Source: Bog-473 sp963745665
GTDB taxonomy: Bacteria; Actinomycetota; Acidimicrobiia; Acidimicrobiales; RAAP-2
Assembly (NCBI GenBank): GCA_963745665.1
Contig: CAVUYE010000002.1
Coordinates: forward strand, 62,001 to 126,000
DNA length: 64,000 nt
Direction: 5' to 3'
The notes beneath the pieces are model-generated. The model saw only the letters and a list, made by a program, of their open reading frames with translations. It was not told the origin of the DNA and searched no databases. Each line of letters opens with the position of its first letter. Position 1 is the first letter of the stretch. Both the position numbers and the translations under genes were made by a program. This document shows positions 8,834 to 17,008 of this stretch, in pieces.

Positions 8834-11125
8834 ATGGCGAGGGACATCGTGACGAGCAGGACCGCGCGTCGACGCGCCGGAGTGGCAGGGGTGCGCCGAG
8901 CTCGTCGCGGCGCCGTCGCGGTCTTGTCGGGCGTGCTGGCGCTGGTGGCCGTCGCGGTGGGCGGACTCGTGGCCGCCGGGCCGGCCGGCGCTGTCGCACC
9001 GACACCGGGCTGGACGGCCGCCTCGACGGCGGCCCCGACCGGGCCCGACACGCCGGGCGCCAACCCCAACGCCACCTGGGCCTCGGTCTCGTGCGTGTCG
9101 GCGGTGTTCTGCGCCGGGGCCGGGAAGTACTCGGGGACGGAATCGGACCTGCCGCTGCTCGGGCTGGAGATCGACGGGACCTGGACGACCCAGGAGGCGC
9201 CGCTGCCCTCCAACGCCACGGACAACACGACGGCGCGCCTGACCTCCGTCTCGTGCGCCGCCGTGGGCTCGTGCGTGGCCGTCGGCTTCTACAGCGATAC
9301 CACCGGAGGTTTCTCGCAACACGCCCTGGTCGAAACGCTTGCGGGCGGATCGTGGTCCCCGTTGGACGCGCCGGTCCCACCGGACGGCCAGAACGCGTCG
9401 CCCTACGACGCGTTGTTGCAGACGGTCGACTGCCCGACAGTGCAGGCCTGTGTCGCCGTCGGCTCCTACAACGGCACGGGCGGCCAGCTCGGGCTCATCG
9501 ACACGGAGAGCGGGGGGACCTGGAGCGCGCTGGTCGCGCCGCAACCCAGCGCGGCGGCCGCGGACCAGGAGGTGTCGGTCTCCGATGTGGCGTGCCCGGC
9601 CCTCGGCCCCTGTGCGGCCACGGGCAGCTACGAGGGCGGGAGCGGACCATTCCCGACTCTTGAGCCGTTCCTCCTCCAGGAGTCGGCGGGCGGTGCGTGG
9701 TCAGCTGTGGACGCACCCCTGCCGGAGGGGTCGGCCACGGGCGACAACGTCTCCAACGCGGTGTCAGGCGTTTCGTGCGCTGCCGGGCTGTGTGAGGCCG
9801 TCGGCCAGGTGCAGATGGGGACCGGCCAGGACGTCGGGCTGCTCGAACAGCTCACGAACGGCTCGTGGACGCCGGCTGCGGCGCCCCTCCCGTCCGATAC
9901 CGGGACCGGTGGCGCGGGCCTCAACGGGGTGTCGTGCACGTTCGACGGGATCTGCAACGCGGTGGGGAGTTACAACAACGCGGTCAACGGGGGACTGCCG
10001 CTGATCGACACTGTGGACGGAGCGACCGTGACCGCCACCGAGGGCCCCCAGCCGGCCGACACGGCCACTGGTTCGGGCAGCGCCGGGACCCTCCAAGCGG
10101 TCTCGTGCCTGTCCGGCACGGACTGTGCTGCCGTCGGTTACTACCGCAACAGCACGAATTCCGGCATGGACGCGGCCCTCACGCTGACCCTGAGTGGCGG
10201 CACGTGGAGCGCGCCGACGATCACTATGCCCACCGGCGCCGGGACCGGCGCGAGTGCGAGCTCCATCCTCTCCTCCGTGAGCTGCACGGCGCGTGGCACC
10301 TGCGAGACCGTGGGGAACTACGCCGACACCGCTGGTACGGGGTTCGGCCTCGTCGAGTCGTACGTGCCGCCCGAGGGCTACTGGTCGGTGGCCTCCGACG
10401 GCGGCATCTTCAACTACGGCCCCAACGCGCCGTTCCTCGGCTCCATGGGCGGCCAGCATCTCAACGCCCCGATGGTCGGTATGGCGGCGACGCCGGGCGG
10501 CGGGGGCTACTGGGAGGTGGGGTCCGACGGCGGGGTGTTCAGCTTTGGCAACGCGAGCTTCCATGGCTCGACGGGCAGCCTCCACCTGAAGGCGCCGATC
10601 GTCGGCATGGCCGCCACGCCGGACGGCGGTGGCTACTGGCTGGTGGCCTCCGACGGCGGCATCTTCAACTACGGGGATGCGCCGTTCTACGGTTCGGCCG
10701 GGTCGATCCACCTGAACGAGCCCATCGTCGGCATGGCCGCCACCCCCGACGGGCACGGCTATTGGCTGGTGGCGTCCGACGGCGGCATCTTCAACTACGG
10801 CGACGCCGTCTTCTACGGCTCGCGCGGTGGCCAGCCGCTCAATAAGCCCATCGTCGGCATGGCCGCCAGTGCGTCGGGGCTGGGTTACTGGCTCGTCGCC
10901 TCCGACGGCGGCATCTTCAGCTACGGCGACGCCACCTTCCTCGGCTCCACCGGCTCCAAGGTGCTGAACAAGCCCATCGTGGGCATGATGAGCACCTTCG
11001 ACGGCGCCGGCTACTGGCTGACCGCGTCCGACGGCGGCATCTTCAACTACGGCGACACCGGGTTCGACGGCTCGGCCGGGTCCATCCACCTGAACGCACC
11101 GGTGGTCAGCAACACGGCGAGCTGA
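8834..11125 (+). CDS. Large secreted repeat protein: eight Cys-pair blades plus six YWLVASDGG repeats
   Basis: 763 aa. GGAGG at 8823-8827 supports ATG 8834. A basic start and hydrophobic core (about residues 18-55, ending GPAGAVA) form a signal peptide. Residues about 70-510 contain eight units of roughly 50 residues. Each has an SC-x6/7-C-x-AVG core (for example VSCAAVGSCVAVG and VSCTARGTCETVG), which suggests a disulphide-stabilised eight-bladed propeller. From about residue 515 six 42-43-residue units follow, each starting YW-x-V-x-SDGGIF-x-YG and ending PIVGMAATPDG-x-G. I know both repeat types from secreted or surface proteins of Acidimicrobiia and relatives, with no assigned function. 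There is no enzymatic motif, sortase signal or C-terminal membrane anchor. Surface adhesion or binding is inference. Confidence 0.9.
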   Translation: MARDIVTSRTARRRAGVAGVRRARRGAVAVLSGVLALVAVAVGGLVAAGPAGAVAPTPGWTAASTAAPTGPDTPGANPNATWASVSCVSAVFCAGAGKYSGTESDLPLLGLEIDGTWTTQEAPLPSNATDNTTARLTSVSCAAVGSCVAVGFYSDTTGGFSQHALVETLAGGSWSPLDAPVPPDGQNASPYDALLQTVDCPTVQACVAVGSYNGTGGQLGLIDTESGGTWSALVAPQPSAAAADQEVSVSDVACPALGPCAATGSYEGGSGPFPTLEPFLLQESAGGAWSAVDAPLPEGSATGDNVSNAVSGVSCAAGLCEAVGQVQMGTGQDVGLLEQLTNGSWTPAAAPLPSDTGTGGAGLNGVSCTFDGICNAVGSYNNAVNGGLPLIDTVDGATVTATEGPQPADTATGSGSAGTLQAVSCLSGTDCAAVGYYRNSTNSGMDAALTLTLSGGTWSAPTITMPTGAGTGASASSILSSVSCTARGTCETVGNYADTAGTGFGLVESYVPPEGYWSVASDGGIFNYGPNAPFLGSMGGQHLNAPMVGMAATPGGGGYWEVGSDGGVFSFGNASFHGSTGSLHLKAPIVGMAATPDGGGYWLVASDGGIFNYGDAPFYGSAGSIHLNEPIVGMAATPDGHGYWLVASDGGIFNYGDAVFYGSRGGQPLNKPIVGMAASASGLGYWLVASDGGIFSYGDATFLGSTGSKVLNKPIVGMMSTFDGAGYWLTASDGGIFNYGDTGFDGSAGSIHLNAPVVSNTAS
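10378..11125 (+). repeat. Six tandem 126-129-bp coding repeats (YWLVASDGGIFNYG units)
   Basis: In-frame tandem repeats inside the secreted protein. The third to fifth units are nearly identical in protein and close in DNA, so unit number could change by recombination. Confidence 0.85.
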
Positions 11126-11131
11126 GCCTGG

Positions 11132-11150
11132 GGCGGCAGGGAGAGCCGCC
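11132..11150. terminator. GC-rich hairpin between convergent genes
   Basis: GGCGGC and GCCGCC arms with a 7-base loop, placed between two converging genes. There is no T-run on either side, so this is only a possible bidirectional terminator. Confidence 0.3.
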
Positions 11151-11179
11151 GCGGCGCCGCCGGGCCCGCACCGGGGCGA

Positions 11180-12088
11180 TCAGAACAGGGCGATGGGGTT
11201 GACCGGCGAGGCCGTGCCGCGCCGGAGTACGAGTGGCGCCACCGTGAGGAGGAATTCCCAGCGCGATTCGTCGGCGCAGGCGGTCGCCAGGGCGTCGAGG
11301 TCGAGGTTGTCCAGCAGGTGGACGCCCATGGCCACGATGACCACGGTATGGATCGGCATGCCGACGGCGTCGACGCGCGACGGCAGCACGTCGGAGACCC
11401 CGTCGCTGCCCAGCGCGGCCACGTCCCGCTCGCGCAGCCAGGGGAGGCAGGAGGCATCGAGACCGGCGGCCAGTTGGCCGGCGTCCCAGGCGCCGTGGGC
11501 GCGTCGCCACTGCCAGCGTCCGGTGCGGACCACGAGCGCGTCGCCAGCGCGGACCCGCACGCCCGCCCTCGCCTCGGTCGCCTCGAGGTCCTCGGGGAAG
11601 ATGGGCTCGCCGGGCTCGAGCGCGTCCACGCCGCGCAGCGCGGGGATGTCGAGGAGCACGCCCCGGGTGACGATGCCGTCGCGCAGGCGGTGGATGCCCA
11701 GCTTCGTGGCCCCGTGGGCGGTGACCGTCTCGGCGGGGTAACCGTTGAAGAGCTTCCCCTCGTGGAAGATGTGGCACAGCGCGTCGAGGTGGCTGGTGGC
11801 GAAGCCGTGCGACGCAATGGCGAAGTAGTCGGCCCCCATCCCTTCCGTCGCGGTGCCGGTCATGTGATGGGCCACGGGGGAGGGGTTGTCGGCCGAGGAC
11901 ACGGTGTCGAGGGGGCGGGCACACGACACCGTCCGACCCGAGCGCACCGTCGCCGCGGCGGCCGCCGTGACCTCCGGGGTGATCAGGTTCAGCGCGCCCA
12001 GCTGGTCCTCGTCGCCCCAGCGGCCCCAGTTGGAGAGGGTCTGGTGGAAGGCCAGGACGTCGTCGCCTGCCATGGGGTCGCGGGGCAT
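11180..12088 (-). CDS. Cyclase-family (kynurenine formamidase-like) metal-dependent hydrolase
   Basis: 302 aa from the ATG at 12088, which lies 6 bases after a TACTGT box. An upstream ATG at 12127 would overlap the divergent gene and is less likely. The cyclase/formamidase metal site HxDxxxH is seen in SHLDALCHIF, with further conserved LLDIP, GDALVVRTG and HTVVIVAMGVHLLDNLDLDAL. The family hydrolyses amides or opens and closes rings (N-formylkynurenine and similar), and the substrate here is unknown. It opens the catabolic block, back to back with a deazaflavin reductase gene. Confidence 0.85.
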   Translation of the reverse strand: MPRDPMAGDDVLAFHQTLSNWGRWGDEDQLGALNLITPEVTAAAAATVRSGRTVSCARPLDTVSSADNPSPVAHHMTGTATEGMGADYFAIASHGFATSHLDALCHIFHEGKLFNGYPAETVTAHGATKLGIHRLRDGIVTRGVLLDIPALRGVDALEPGEPIFPEDLEATEARAGVRVRAGDALVVRTGRWQWRRAHGAWDAGQLAAGLDASCLPWLRERDVAALGSDGVSDVLPSRVDAVGMPIHTVVIVAMGVHLLDNLDLDALATACADESRWEFLLTVAPLVLRRGTASPVNPIALF

Positions 12089-12094
12089 GGTCGG

Positions 12095-12118
12095 ACAGTA
12101 GCCCCGACCTCCTACGAT
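12095..12118. promoter_or_regulatory. Divergent leaderless-type -10 boxes
   Basis: On the minus strand TACTGT (12100-12095) is 6 bases before ATG 12088. On the plus strand TACGAT (12113-12118) is 7 bases before ATG 12126. Both genes would have essentially no 5' untranslated region, and the two promoters face apart with only about 12 bases between boxes. Confidence 0.55.
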
Positions 12119-12125
12119 CGGCTCC

Positions 12126-12578
12126 ATGCTGACACTCCAAGGTGACTACGAACCCAGCCCCTCCGATTGGGTGCGCGACCAGGTGGCCGAGTACGAGGCC
12201 TCCGGCGGCGAGAGGGCCAACACGCTGCTCGACACGGGCATGCCCATCATCATCGTGACGACGCGGGGCGCCAAGAGCGGCAAGCTGCGCAAGACCCCGG
12301 TCATGCGGGTCGAGCACGGCGGCGAGTACGCGCTGGTGGCCTCCAAGGGCGGGGCGCCCGAGCACCCCGAGTGGTTCTACAACCTGGAGGCCCACCCCGA
12401 CGAGGTGACGATTCAGGACGGTCCGGCGCCGATCGCCGTCACCGTGCGCGAGGTCAGTGGCGACGAGAAGGCGACCTGGTGGGAGCGTTCGGTCGCCGCC
12501 TATCCGCCGTACGCCGAGTACCAGGAGAAGACGGACCGGCAGATCCCCGTCTTCGTCGCCACCGCCAAGGGCGCCTGA
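12126..12578 (+). CDS. Deazaflavin-dependent (F420) nitroreductase family protein
   Basis: 150 aa, the length of the Ddn/FGD-type split-barrel family. Recognised from IIIVTTRGAKSGKLRKTPVMRVEHGGEYALVASKGGAPEHPEWFYNLEAHP in the order typical of F420-binding oxidoreductases (given here in overlapping pieces: TTRGAKSGKLRKTPVM, YALVASKGGAPEHPEWF, YNLEAHPDEV). The substrate is unknown; the mycobacterial relative reduces menaquinone and nitroimidazoles. The start fits a leaderless -10 box. It implies that the host makes F420, as Acidimicrobiia do. Confidence 0.9.
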   Translation: MLTLQGDYEPSPSDWVRDQVAEYEASGGERANTLLDTGMPIIIVTTRGAKSGKLRKTPVMRVEHGGEYALVASKGGAPEHPEWFYNLEAHPDEVTIQDGPAPIAVTVREVSGDEKATWWERSVAAYPPYAEYQEKTDRQIPVFVATAKGA

Positions 12579-12587
12579 CCGCCCGAA

Positions 12588-13670
12588 TCACCGCGCGCGA
12601 GCGAAGGCGTCCACCATCGCGGCGCGCCAGGGGACGAGGAAGTCCTCGCGCTCGTGTGCGGTCTTGCCGAGCCGCACCACGAGCAGGTCGAGTGCGGGGC
12701 AGATCGTGATCGTCTGGCCCTCGTAGCCGGAGGCGCGGAAGGTGCCCAGGGGATTGAGGGTGTCGAGCGTCTCGCCGCGCACGCCGAGCCAGTGCGCGCC
12801 GTAGGGGCTGGGGTCCTCCGGGTCGTCGATCGACACCATGGTGCGGCCATAGTCCACCCACCCCGCGGGCAGGAGGCGGACGCCGTCCCACATGCCGTCG
12901 CGCAGGTAGAGGAGCCCGAAGCGGGCGTAGTCCCGCGCGCTGGCGCGCAGGTAGGACGAGGCCACCCAGGTGCCGGCCTCGTCGAACTCCGGGTCGGCGC
13001 TCGTCATCCCCAGCGGACCGAAGAGCCGGCTGTGCAGGAAGCGGGCGTAGCTCTCGCCGGGCCCCACGGTGCGGGCCACCACGCCCGAGATGATGTTCGA
13101 CGTTCCCGACGAGTAGGAGCAGCGCGTCCCGGGCGGGGCCGCCAGCGGGTGGTCGGCGGCGAAGTGCGCCATGTCGGCCTGGCCGTCGCCGAAGAGCATC
13201 TGCATCACGTCGGAGACCCGGTCGTCGACGTAGTCCTCCGCGAAGGCGAGCCCGTCCCGCATGGCCAGCAGTTGGCGCAGCGTGATGGCGTGGCGGGAGT
13301 CCCCCGGGTCGGCCCACTCCGGCACGGCGGCCGGGGCATCGATGTCGAGCCTCCCGTCGCCGACGAGCAAGCCCACGACCGCGTGGAGCACCGACTTGGC
13401 GATGGACCAGCTGAGGAGCGGCGTCTCCACTGTGACCGGCGTGGGCGGGCGGTCGAAGTGCTCGAGCGCGCCCTGGTAGCGCTCGGCCACGATGCGCCCG
13501 CGGTGCACGATGAGGACGGCGAACGTCCGGGCGAGGGGACCGTCGTCGTCACAGACCTCGTCGAGCAACGGAGCCAGGTCCACCCCTGGCGGGAGGTCGC
13601 CCTCGGGCCAGTGCTCGGTGGGCCAGTCCACCCCGGCGGACTGCAGCGGCAGCGCGACCAGGTCGCTCAC
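12588..13670 (-). CDS. Serine hydrolase of the class C beta-lactamase family
   Basis: 360 aa from the GTG at 13670. The nucleophile motif SxxK is SIAK (in LLSWSIAKSVLHAV), the second motif Tyr lies in CSYSSGTSN, and GYEGQTI near the C terminus stands for the third (HxG/KTG) element. The family includes esterases, D-amino peptidases and beta-lactamases. No signal peptide is seen, so a cytosolic esterase is likeliest. The start codon overlaps the stop of the epoxide-hydrolase-like gene by four bases (GTGA). The longer frame upstream is only shadow of that gene. Together with the LLM gene they form a three-gene leftward run. Confidence 0.87.
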   Translation of the reverse strand: MSDLVALPLQSAGVDWPTEHWPEGDLPPGVDLAPLLDEVCDDDGPLARTFAVLIVHRGRIVAERYQGALEHFDRPPTPVTVETPLLSWSIAKSVLHAVVGLLVGDGRLDIDAPAAVPEWADPGDSRHAITLRQLLAMRDGLAFAEDYVDDRVSDVMQMLFGDGQADMAHFAADHPLAAPPGTRCSYSSGTSNIISGVVARTVGPGESYARFLHSRLFGPLGMTSADPEFDEAGTWVASSYLRASARDYARFGLLYLRDGMWDGVRLLPAGWVDYGRTMVSIDDPEDPSPYGAHWLGVRGETLDTLNPLGTFRASGYEGQTITICPALDLLVVRLGKTAHEREDFLVPWRAAMVDAFARAR

Positions 13671-14638
13671 ACCGACGAAAGGAAGGACAGCAGGGCGGCG
13701 TTGGTCTCGGCCGGTTTCTCCTGCTGCACCCAGTGGGCGGCGTCCGCGACGACGGTGGTGCCGCGGAAGTCGGGCAGGGCGGCCGCCATTTCCTCGGCCG
13801 CGTTGGGCATCATGAGGGCGACGGGGTCGAGGATCCCGGTCAGGAAGCCCGTGGGCATGGTGTAGACGGAAGCCGGGATGTCCTTGGAGCGCTCCCAGTT
13901 GGCGTCCATGTTGCGGTAGAAGCTGCAGGGCCCGAAGAAGCCGCCCTCCTCGAAGGCAGCGGCGTACACGTCGACGTCGGCCTCGGTGATCCACGCCGGC
14001 AGCACGTCGGGCGCCGGCGTGAGGATGTCCTGGAAGCGCGTCCCCTCACGCGGCGCGTTGGAGATGAGCGGGCCCGAGTTGGACATGCCTTGCGCCCCGG
14101 CCGAGTAGAGCATCGTGCGCAGGAACCGCCGCGGGTCCGCGTCGAACTCGGCCTCGGCCGGGCCGACGGGCTGGAAGTAAAGCATGTAGAAGAACGTGTC
14201 GGGGAAGAGCGCCTCGAAGATCTGTATCGGGGGTGCGGGCGCGTTCGAGTAGGGGACGCTCATGTTGTAGAGCGACGAGACGCGCGCCGGTTGCAGGCGC
14301 CCCATCTCCCACACCACCATTGCGCCCCAGTCGTGCCCCACGAAGGCGGCGGTGTCGTAGCCGTAGTGGTCGAGCAGACCGCAGAGGTCGCCCGTGAGCT
14401 TGTCCGACCCGTAGTCGGCGACTTCGGTCGGATGCGAGCTCCCGCCGTAGCCGCGCAGGTCAGGGGCGTAGGCGCGGTAGCCCGCGTCGGCCAGCGCGCC
14501 CAGCTGGTGGCGCCACGAGTACCAGAGCTCCGGGAAACCGTGGCAGAGAACGACGGGAGGCCCGTCGGCCGGGCCGGCCGCCACTACGTGCAGCTCGATG
14601 CCGTTGGTCGGTACCTGTTCGTGCGTCAGCTCAGCCAT
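13667..14638 (-). CDS. Alpha/beta hydrolase, epoxide hydrolase-like
   Basis: 323 aa. The oxyanion motif HGFPE (about residue 33) and the nucleophile elbow GHDWGA with Asp as nucleophile are those of soluble epoxide hydrolases, as is the following LRGYGGSS strand. A cap region (about 135-235) separates the core from the C-terminal GTTVVADAAHWVQQEKP, where the catalytic His is the one in AAHWVQQ. An AGGAG ribosome site precedes ATG 14638. It sits 6 bases after the LLM gene and overlaps the next gene by four bases, so all three are likely co-translated. The role is probably hydrolysis of an epoxide or ester made in the same catabolic route (inference). Confidence 0.9.
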   Translation of the reverse strand: MAELTHEQVPTNGIELHVVAAGPADGPPVVLCHGFPELWYSWRHQLGALADAGYRAYAPDLRGYGGSSHPTEVADYGSDKLTGDLCGLLDHYGYDTAAFVGHDWGAMVVWEMGRLQPARVSSLYNMSVPYSNAPAPPIQIFEALFPDTFFYMLYFQPVGPAEAEFDADPRRFLRTMLYSAGAQGMSNSGPLISNAPREGTRFQDILTPAPDVLPAWITEADVDVYAAAFEEGGFFGPCSFYRNMDANWERSKDIPASVYTMPTGFLTGILDPVALMMPNAAEEMAAALPDFRGTTVVADAAHWVQQEKPAETNAALLSFLSSV

Positions 14639-14644
14639 GTGGCG

Positions 14645-15844
14645 TCACCTGCTCCTCTGTCTTGGCTGCCTCTTGTCCGCCTTCTCGTCGTGGTGCTTCT
14701 GGATGGCCGACATGACGGCGTTGCCGGCCGCGCCGATGAACTCGGGACGGTTCTCCGCCGCCCAGTCCCGGCTCGAGGTGAGCGATGCGGCCGAGTCCTG
14801 GAAGTGGGGCGCCACGTAGCGGGCGATCAGCTCGTAGGAGTGGAGGGTGGCTGCGGTGTCCGCCCACTCGTGGCCCATGAGAAGGAAGGTGCCGAAGCCC
14901 TTGGACTGGGCCTGCAGCCGGGCCACCTGCGCGATGGCATCATCGACTGTGCCGATGACGGCGAAGCCTGACGCGTTGAGCGCGTCGACCAGCGACTCGA
15001 AGTTCTCCGTGTTGGGTGCCAGCGGCAACGCGGCGACACGCTGGAAGTAGTCCACCCACTCTTCCAGCCCGAAGGCGACGTCGGCCACCGCCTGCTCCTT
15101 GGTGTCGGCGATGTGCATCGGGCCCACCAGACGCCACGCGTTCCGGTCCACGGTGGTGGAGTACTCAGCGGCCCGCTCCTCCATCACGTCCCAGTGGATG
15201 CCGAGCACGTCGAACCCACCGGCCGACGTGGCTCCGATCGACAGCAGGCCTGAGCCGAAGCGCCCGGCGGCGCGCGGTCCGGCCGGTGACACCTGCGCCG
15301 CCACCGCCACCTCGGGAAACGGGCGCTGGTAGGGACGCAGCTGCAGACGCGCCTTGACCAGCTTGAACCAGTCCGTTTCCATCGTCACCGTCTCGCCCGC
15401 CAACAGCAGCAGGATCGCCTCGAGGGACTCCTCCATCATGTCGCGCTGCCGAGCCGGGTCGATGCCCATCATGAAGGCGTCGGAGGGTAGTGCACCCGGT
15501 CCGACGCCGAACATGACGCGTCCGCGGGTCAGGTGGTCGAGCAGCACCATGCGGTCGGCCAGCATGAACGGGTGGTGGTAGGGCAGTGACGACACGCCCG
15601 TGCCGAGGCGGATGTGCTTGGTGCGCTGCGCCGCCGCGGCGATGAACACCTCGGGCGAGGCGATGATCTCGTACCCGGCCGAGTGGTGCTCGCCGAACCA
15701 GGCCTCGTCGAAGCCCAGCTCGTCGAGATGCTCGATCAGCTGCAGGTCACGCTCGAGCGCCAGGGTGGGGTTCTGGCCCACCGGGTGGAACGGGGCCAGG
15801 AAGATCCCGAACTTCAGGCGGCCGTCGGCGTCAATCGTCGTCAT
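14645..15844 (-). CDS. LLM-class flavin-dependent oxidoreductase (luciferase-like)
   Basis: 399 aa. The N terminus LKFGIFLAPFHPVGQNPTLA and the strings DEAWFGEHHSAGYEIIASPEVF and RIRLGTGVSSLPYHHPFMLADR match the TIM-barrel luciferase-like monooxygenase family, with the conserved EHHS region. It uses FMN or F420; the sequence does not decide between them. An exact GGAGG stands 3 bases before the ATG at 15844. It is the first gene of a run with the epoxide-hydrolase-like and serine hydrolase genes. That order suggests oxygenation followed by hydrolysis of a small organic compound. Confidence 0.9.
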   Translation of the reverse strand: MTTIDADGRLKFGIFLAPFHPVGQNPTLALERDLQLIEHLDELGFDEAWFGEHHSAGYEIIASPEVFIAAAAQRTKHIRLGTGVSSLPYHHPFMLADRMVLLDHLTRGRVMFGVGPGALPSDAFMMGIDPARQRDMMEESLEAILLLLAGETVTMETDWFKLVKARLQLRPYQRPFPEVAVAAQVSPAGPRAAGRFGSGLLSIGATSAGGFDVLGIHWDVMEERAAEYSTTVDRNAWRLVGPMHIADTKEQAVADVAFGLEEWVDYFQRVAALPLAPNTENFESLVDALNASGFAVIGTVDDAIAQVARLQAQSKGFGTFLLMGHEWADTAATLHSYELIARYVAPHFQDSAASLTSSRDWAAENRPEFIGAAGNAVMSAIQKHHDEKADKRQPRQRSR

Positions 15845-15884
15845 GTTCCTCCAGGATCAGCGGGCATGCGGGTGGGTCGCCATG

Positions 15885-16952
15885 TCAGGGTGTGACCAAG
15901 ATCTTGCCGTGCTCGCCCGGCGCGCGCAGCGTGTCGAAGGCCCCGGGCGCCCCGGCCAGGTCGACGGTGGAGGTGACCAGGAGATCGGCGCCGGGCACGC
16001 CGTCGGCCAGGCGCTGCAACGTGGCCGCGAACTCGTCGGGGGTGTAGCCGAACGAGAAACGCAGCTCCATCTCCTTGGTCACCGCCATGAAGGGCTCAAT
16101 GGTGTCGGAGTGCATGCAGACGCCCACCACGACGATGCGGCTGTGCGGCGGCCCGTCGGCGATCAGGGACTGCAGCATGCCCGGAACCCCGACGGCCTCG
16201 AAGATGACCGGGTCGGGCGCGCTGGCGCCCAGCATGGCCGACCCGATGCGCTCCATGACGGTGCGGGCGATGCCGAAGTCGGACCAACGGTCGTGGGGAG
16301 AGCCCTCAGCGGGGTCGATGACCTCGTCGGCCCCGAAGGCCTCGGCGAGACGGCGCCGGGTTGGCGAGAAGTCGGCCGCCAGCACGGGCCCGTGGCCTCG
16401 GCCCTTGAGGGCGGCGATGATGGCGAGCCCCACCGGTCCGCAGCCGACCACAAGGCAGGGTTGGCCCGGCTCGAGGCCGGCCAGCCCGACGGCGTGCTCG
16501 CCCACGGCGAGCGGCTCGGTCAGCGCCGCCAGGTCGGTGTCCAGCCGGTCGGGCACCGGCAGCAGGAGCAGTTCCTGCAACACCATGTGCTCAGCCAGCG
16601 CGCCGGGGTACACGTTCGAGTAGCCGATCTGCTCCACGCCGGTCGGGCCCACGATGATGGGCACCGAGCAGACACGCGTTCCGACCGGGAGCGTGGCGGA
16701 GGTGTCGGGCCCGTGCTCCACGACTTCCGCGCAGAACTCGTGGCCGAAGACGCAGTCGGCCCCCGAGTCCAGTGCGGGCACGCCGACGGAGTCCATCAGC
16801 CCGGTGAAATGGGCGAAGTCGGCCAACGCGTGGAGGTCGGAGCCGCAGATGCCGGCGGAGAGCGAGCGGACCACGACGTGGCCGGACGACGGCACCGGGT
16901 CGGGCACGTCGCCCACCACCAGCCGCCCACCCCTCGTCACCGCCGCACGCAT
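15885..16952 (-). CDS. Zinc-binding alcohol dehydrogenase family protein (MDR)
   Basis: 355 aa. Catalytic zinc ligands are recognisable: Cys in SAGICGSDLHA and His-Glu in FGHEFCAEV, plus the later Glu region TEPLAVGEHAV. The Rossmann motif is VVGCGPVGLAIIAALKGRG. The structural-zinc lobe with four cysteines is absent (the stretch reads VPIIVGPTGVEQIGYSN), as in other single-zinc MDR enzymes. NAD(P) preference is not decided. It is divergent from the SDR gene with 56 bases between them, sharing a GC-rich palindrome. Confidence 0.9.
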   Translation of the reverse strand: MRAAVTRGGRLVVGDVPDPVPSSGHVVVRSLSAGICGSDLHALADFAHFTGLMDSVGVPALDSGADCVFGHEFCAEVVEHGPDTSATLPVGTRVCSVPIIVGPTGVEQIGYSNVYPGALAEHMVLQELLLLPVPDRLDTDLAALTEPLAVGEHAVGLAGLEPGQPCLVVGCGPVGLAIIAALKGRGHGPVLAADFSPTRRRLAEAFGADEVIDPAEGSPHDRWSDFGIARTVMERIGSAMLGASAPDPVIFEAVGVPGMLQSLIADGPPHSRIVVVGVCMHSDTIEPFMAVTKEMELRFSFGYTPDEFAATLQRLADGVPGADLLVTSTVDLAGAPGAFDTLRAPGEHGKILVTP

Positions 16953-16968
16953 GGCAAGCCACCCCTTC

Positions 16969-16985
16969 GGGCGGCGCGGCCGCCC
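16969..16985. promoter_or_regulatory. 17-base GC palindrome in divergent promoter
   Basis: GGGCGGC-GCG-GCCGCCC lies between the ADH start and the -10 box of the SDR gene. It may be an operator acting on both, though GC-rich palindromes also arise by chance in this genome. Confidence 0.3.
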
Positions 16986-16996
16986 GCATTCGTCGC

Positions 16997-17002
16997 TACG
17001 TT
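16997..17002 (+). promoter_or_regulatory. Candidate -10 box (TACGTT), leaderless type
   Basis: TACGTT ends 6 bases before GTG 17009, with no Shine-Dalgarno sequence between. Confidence 0.5.
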
Positions 17003-17008
17003 TGCCCG

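Noticed and set aside
13733..14971. 412-codon plus-strand frame
   Set aside because: Exactly antisense to the epoxide-hydrolase-like and LLM genes, both well supported by motifs.
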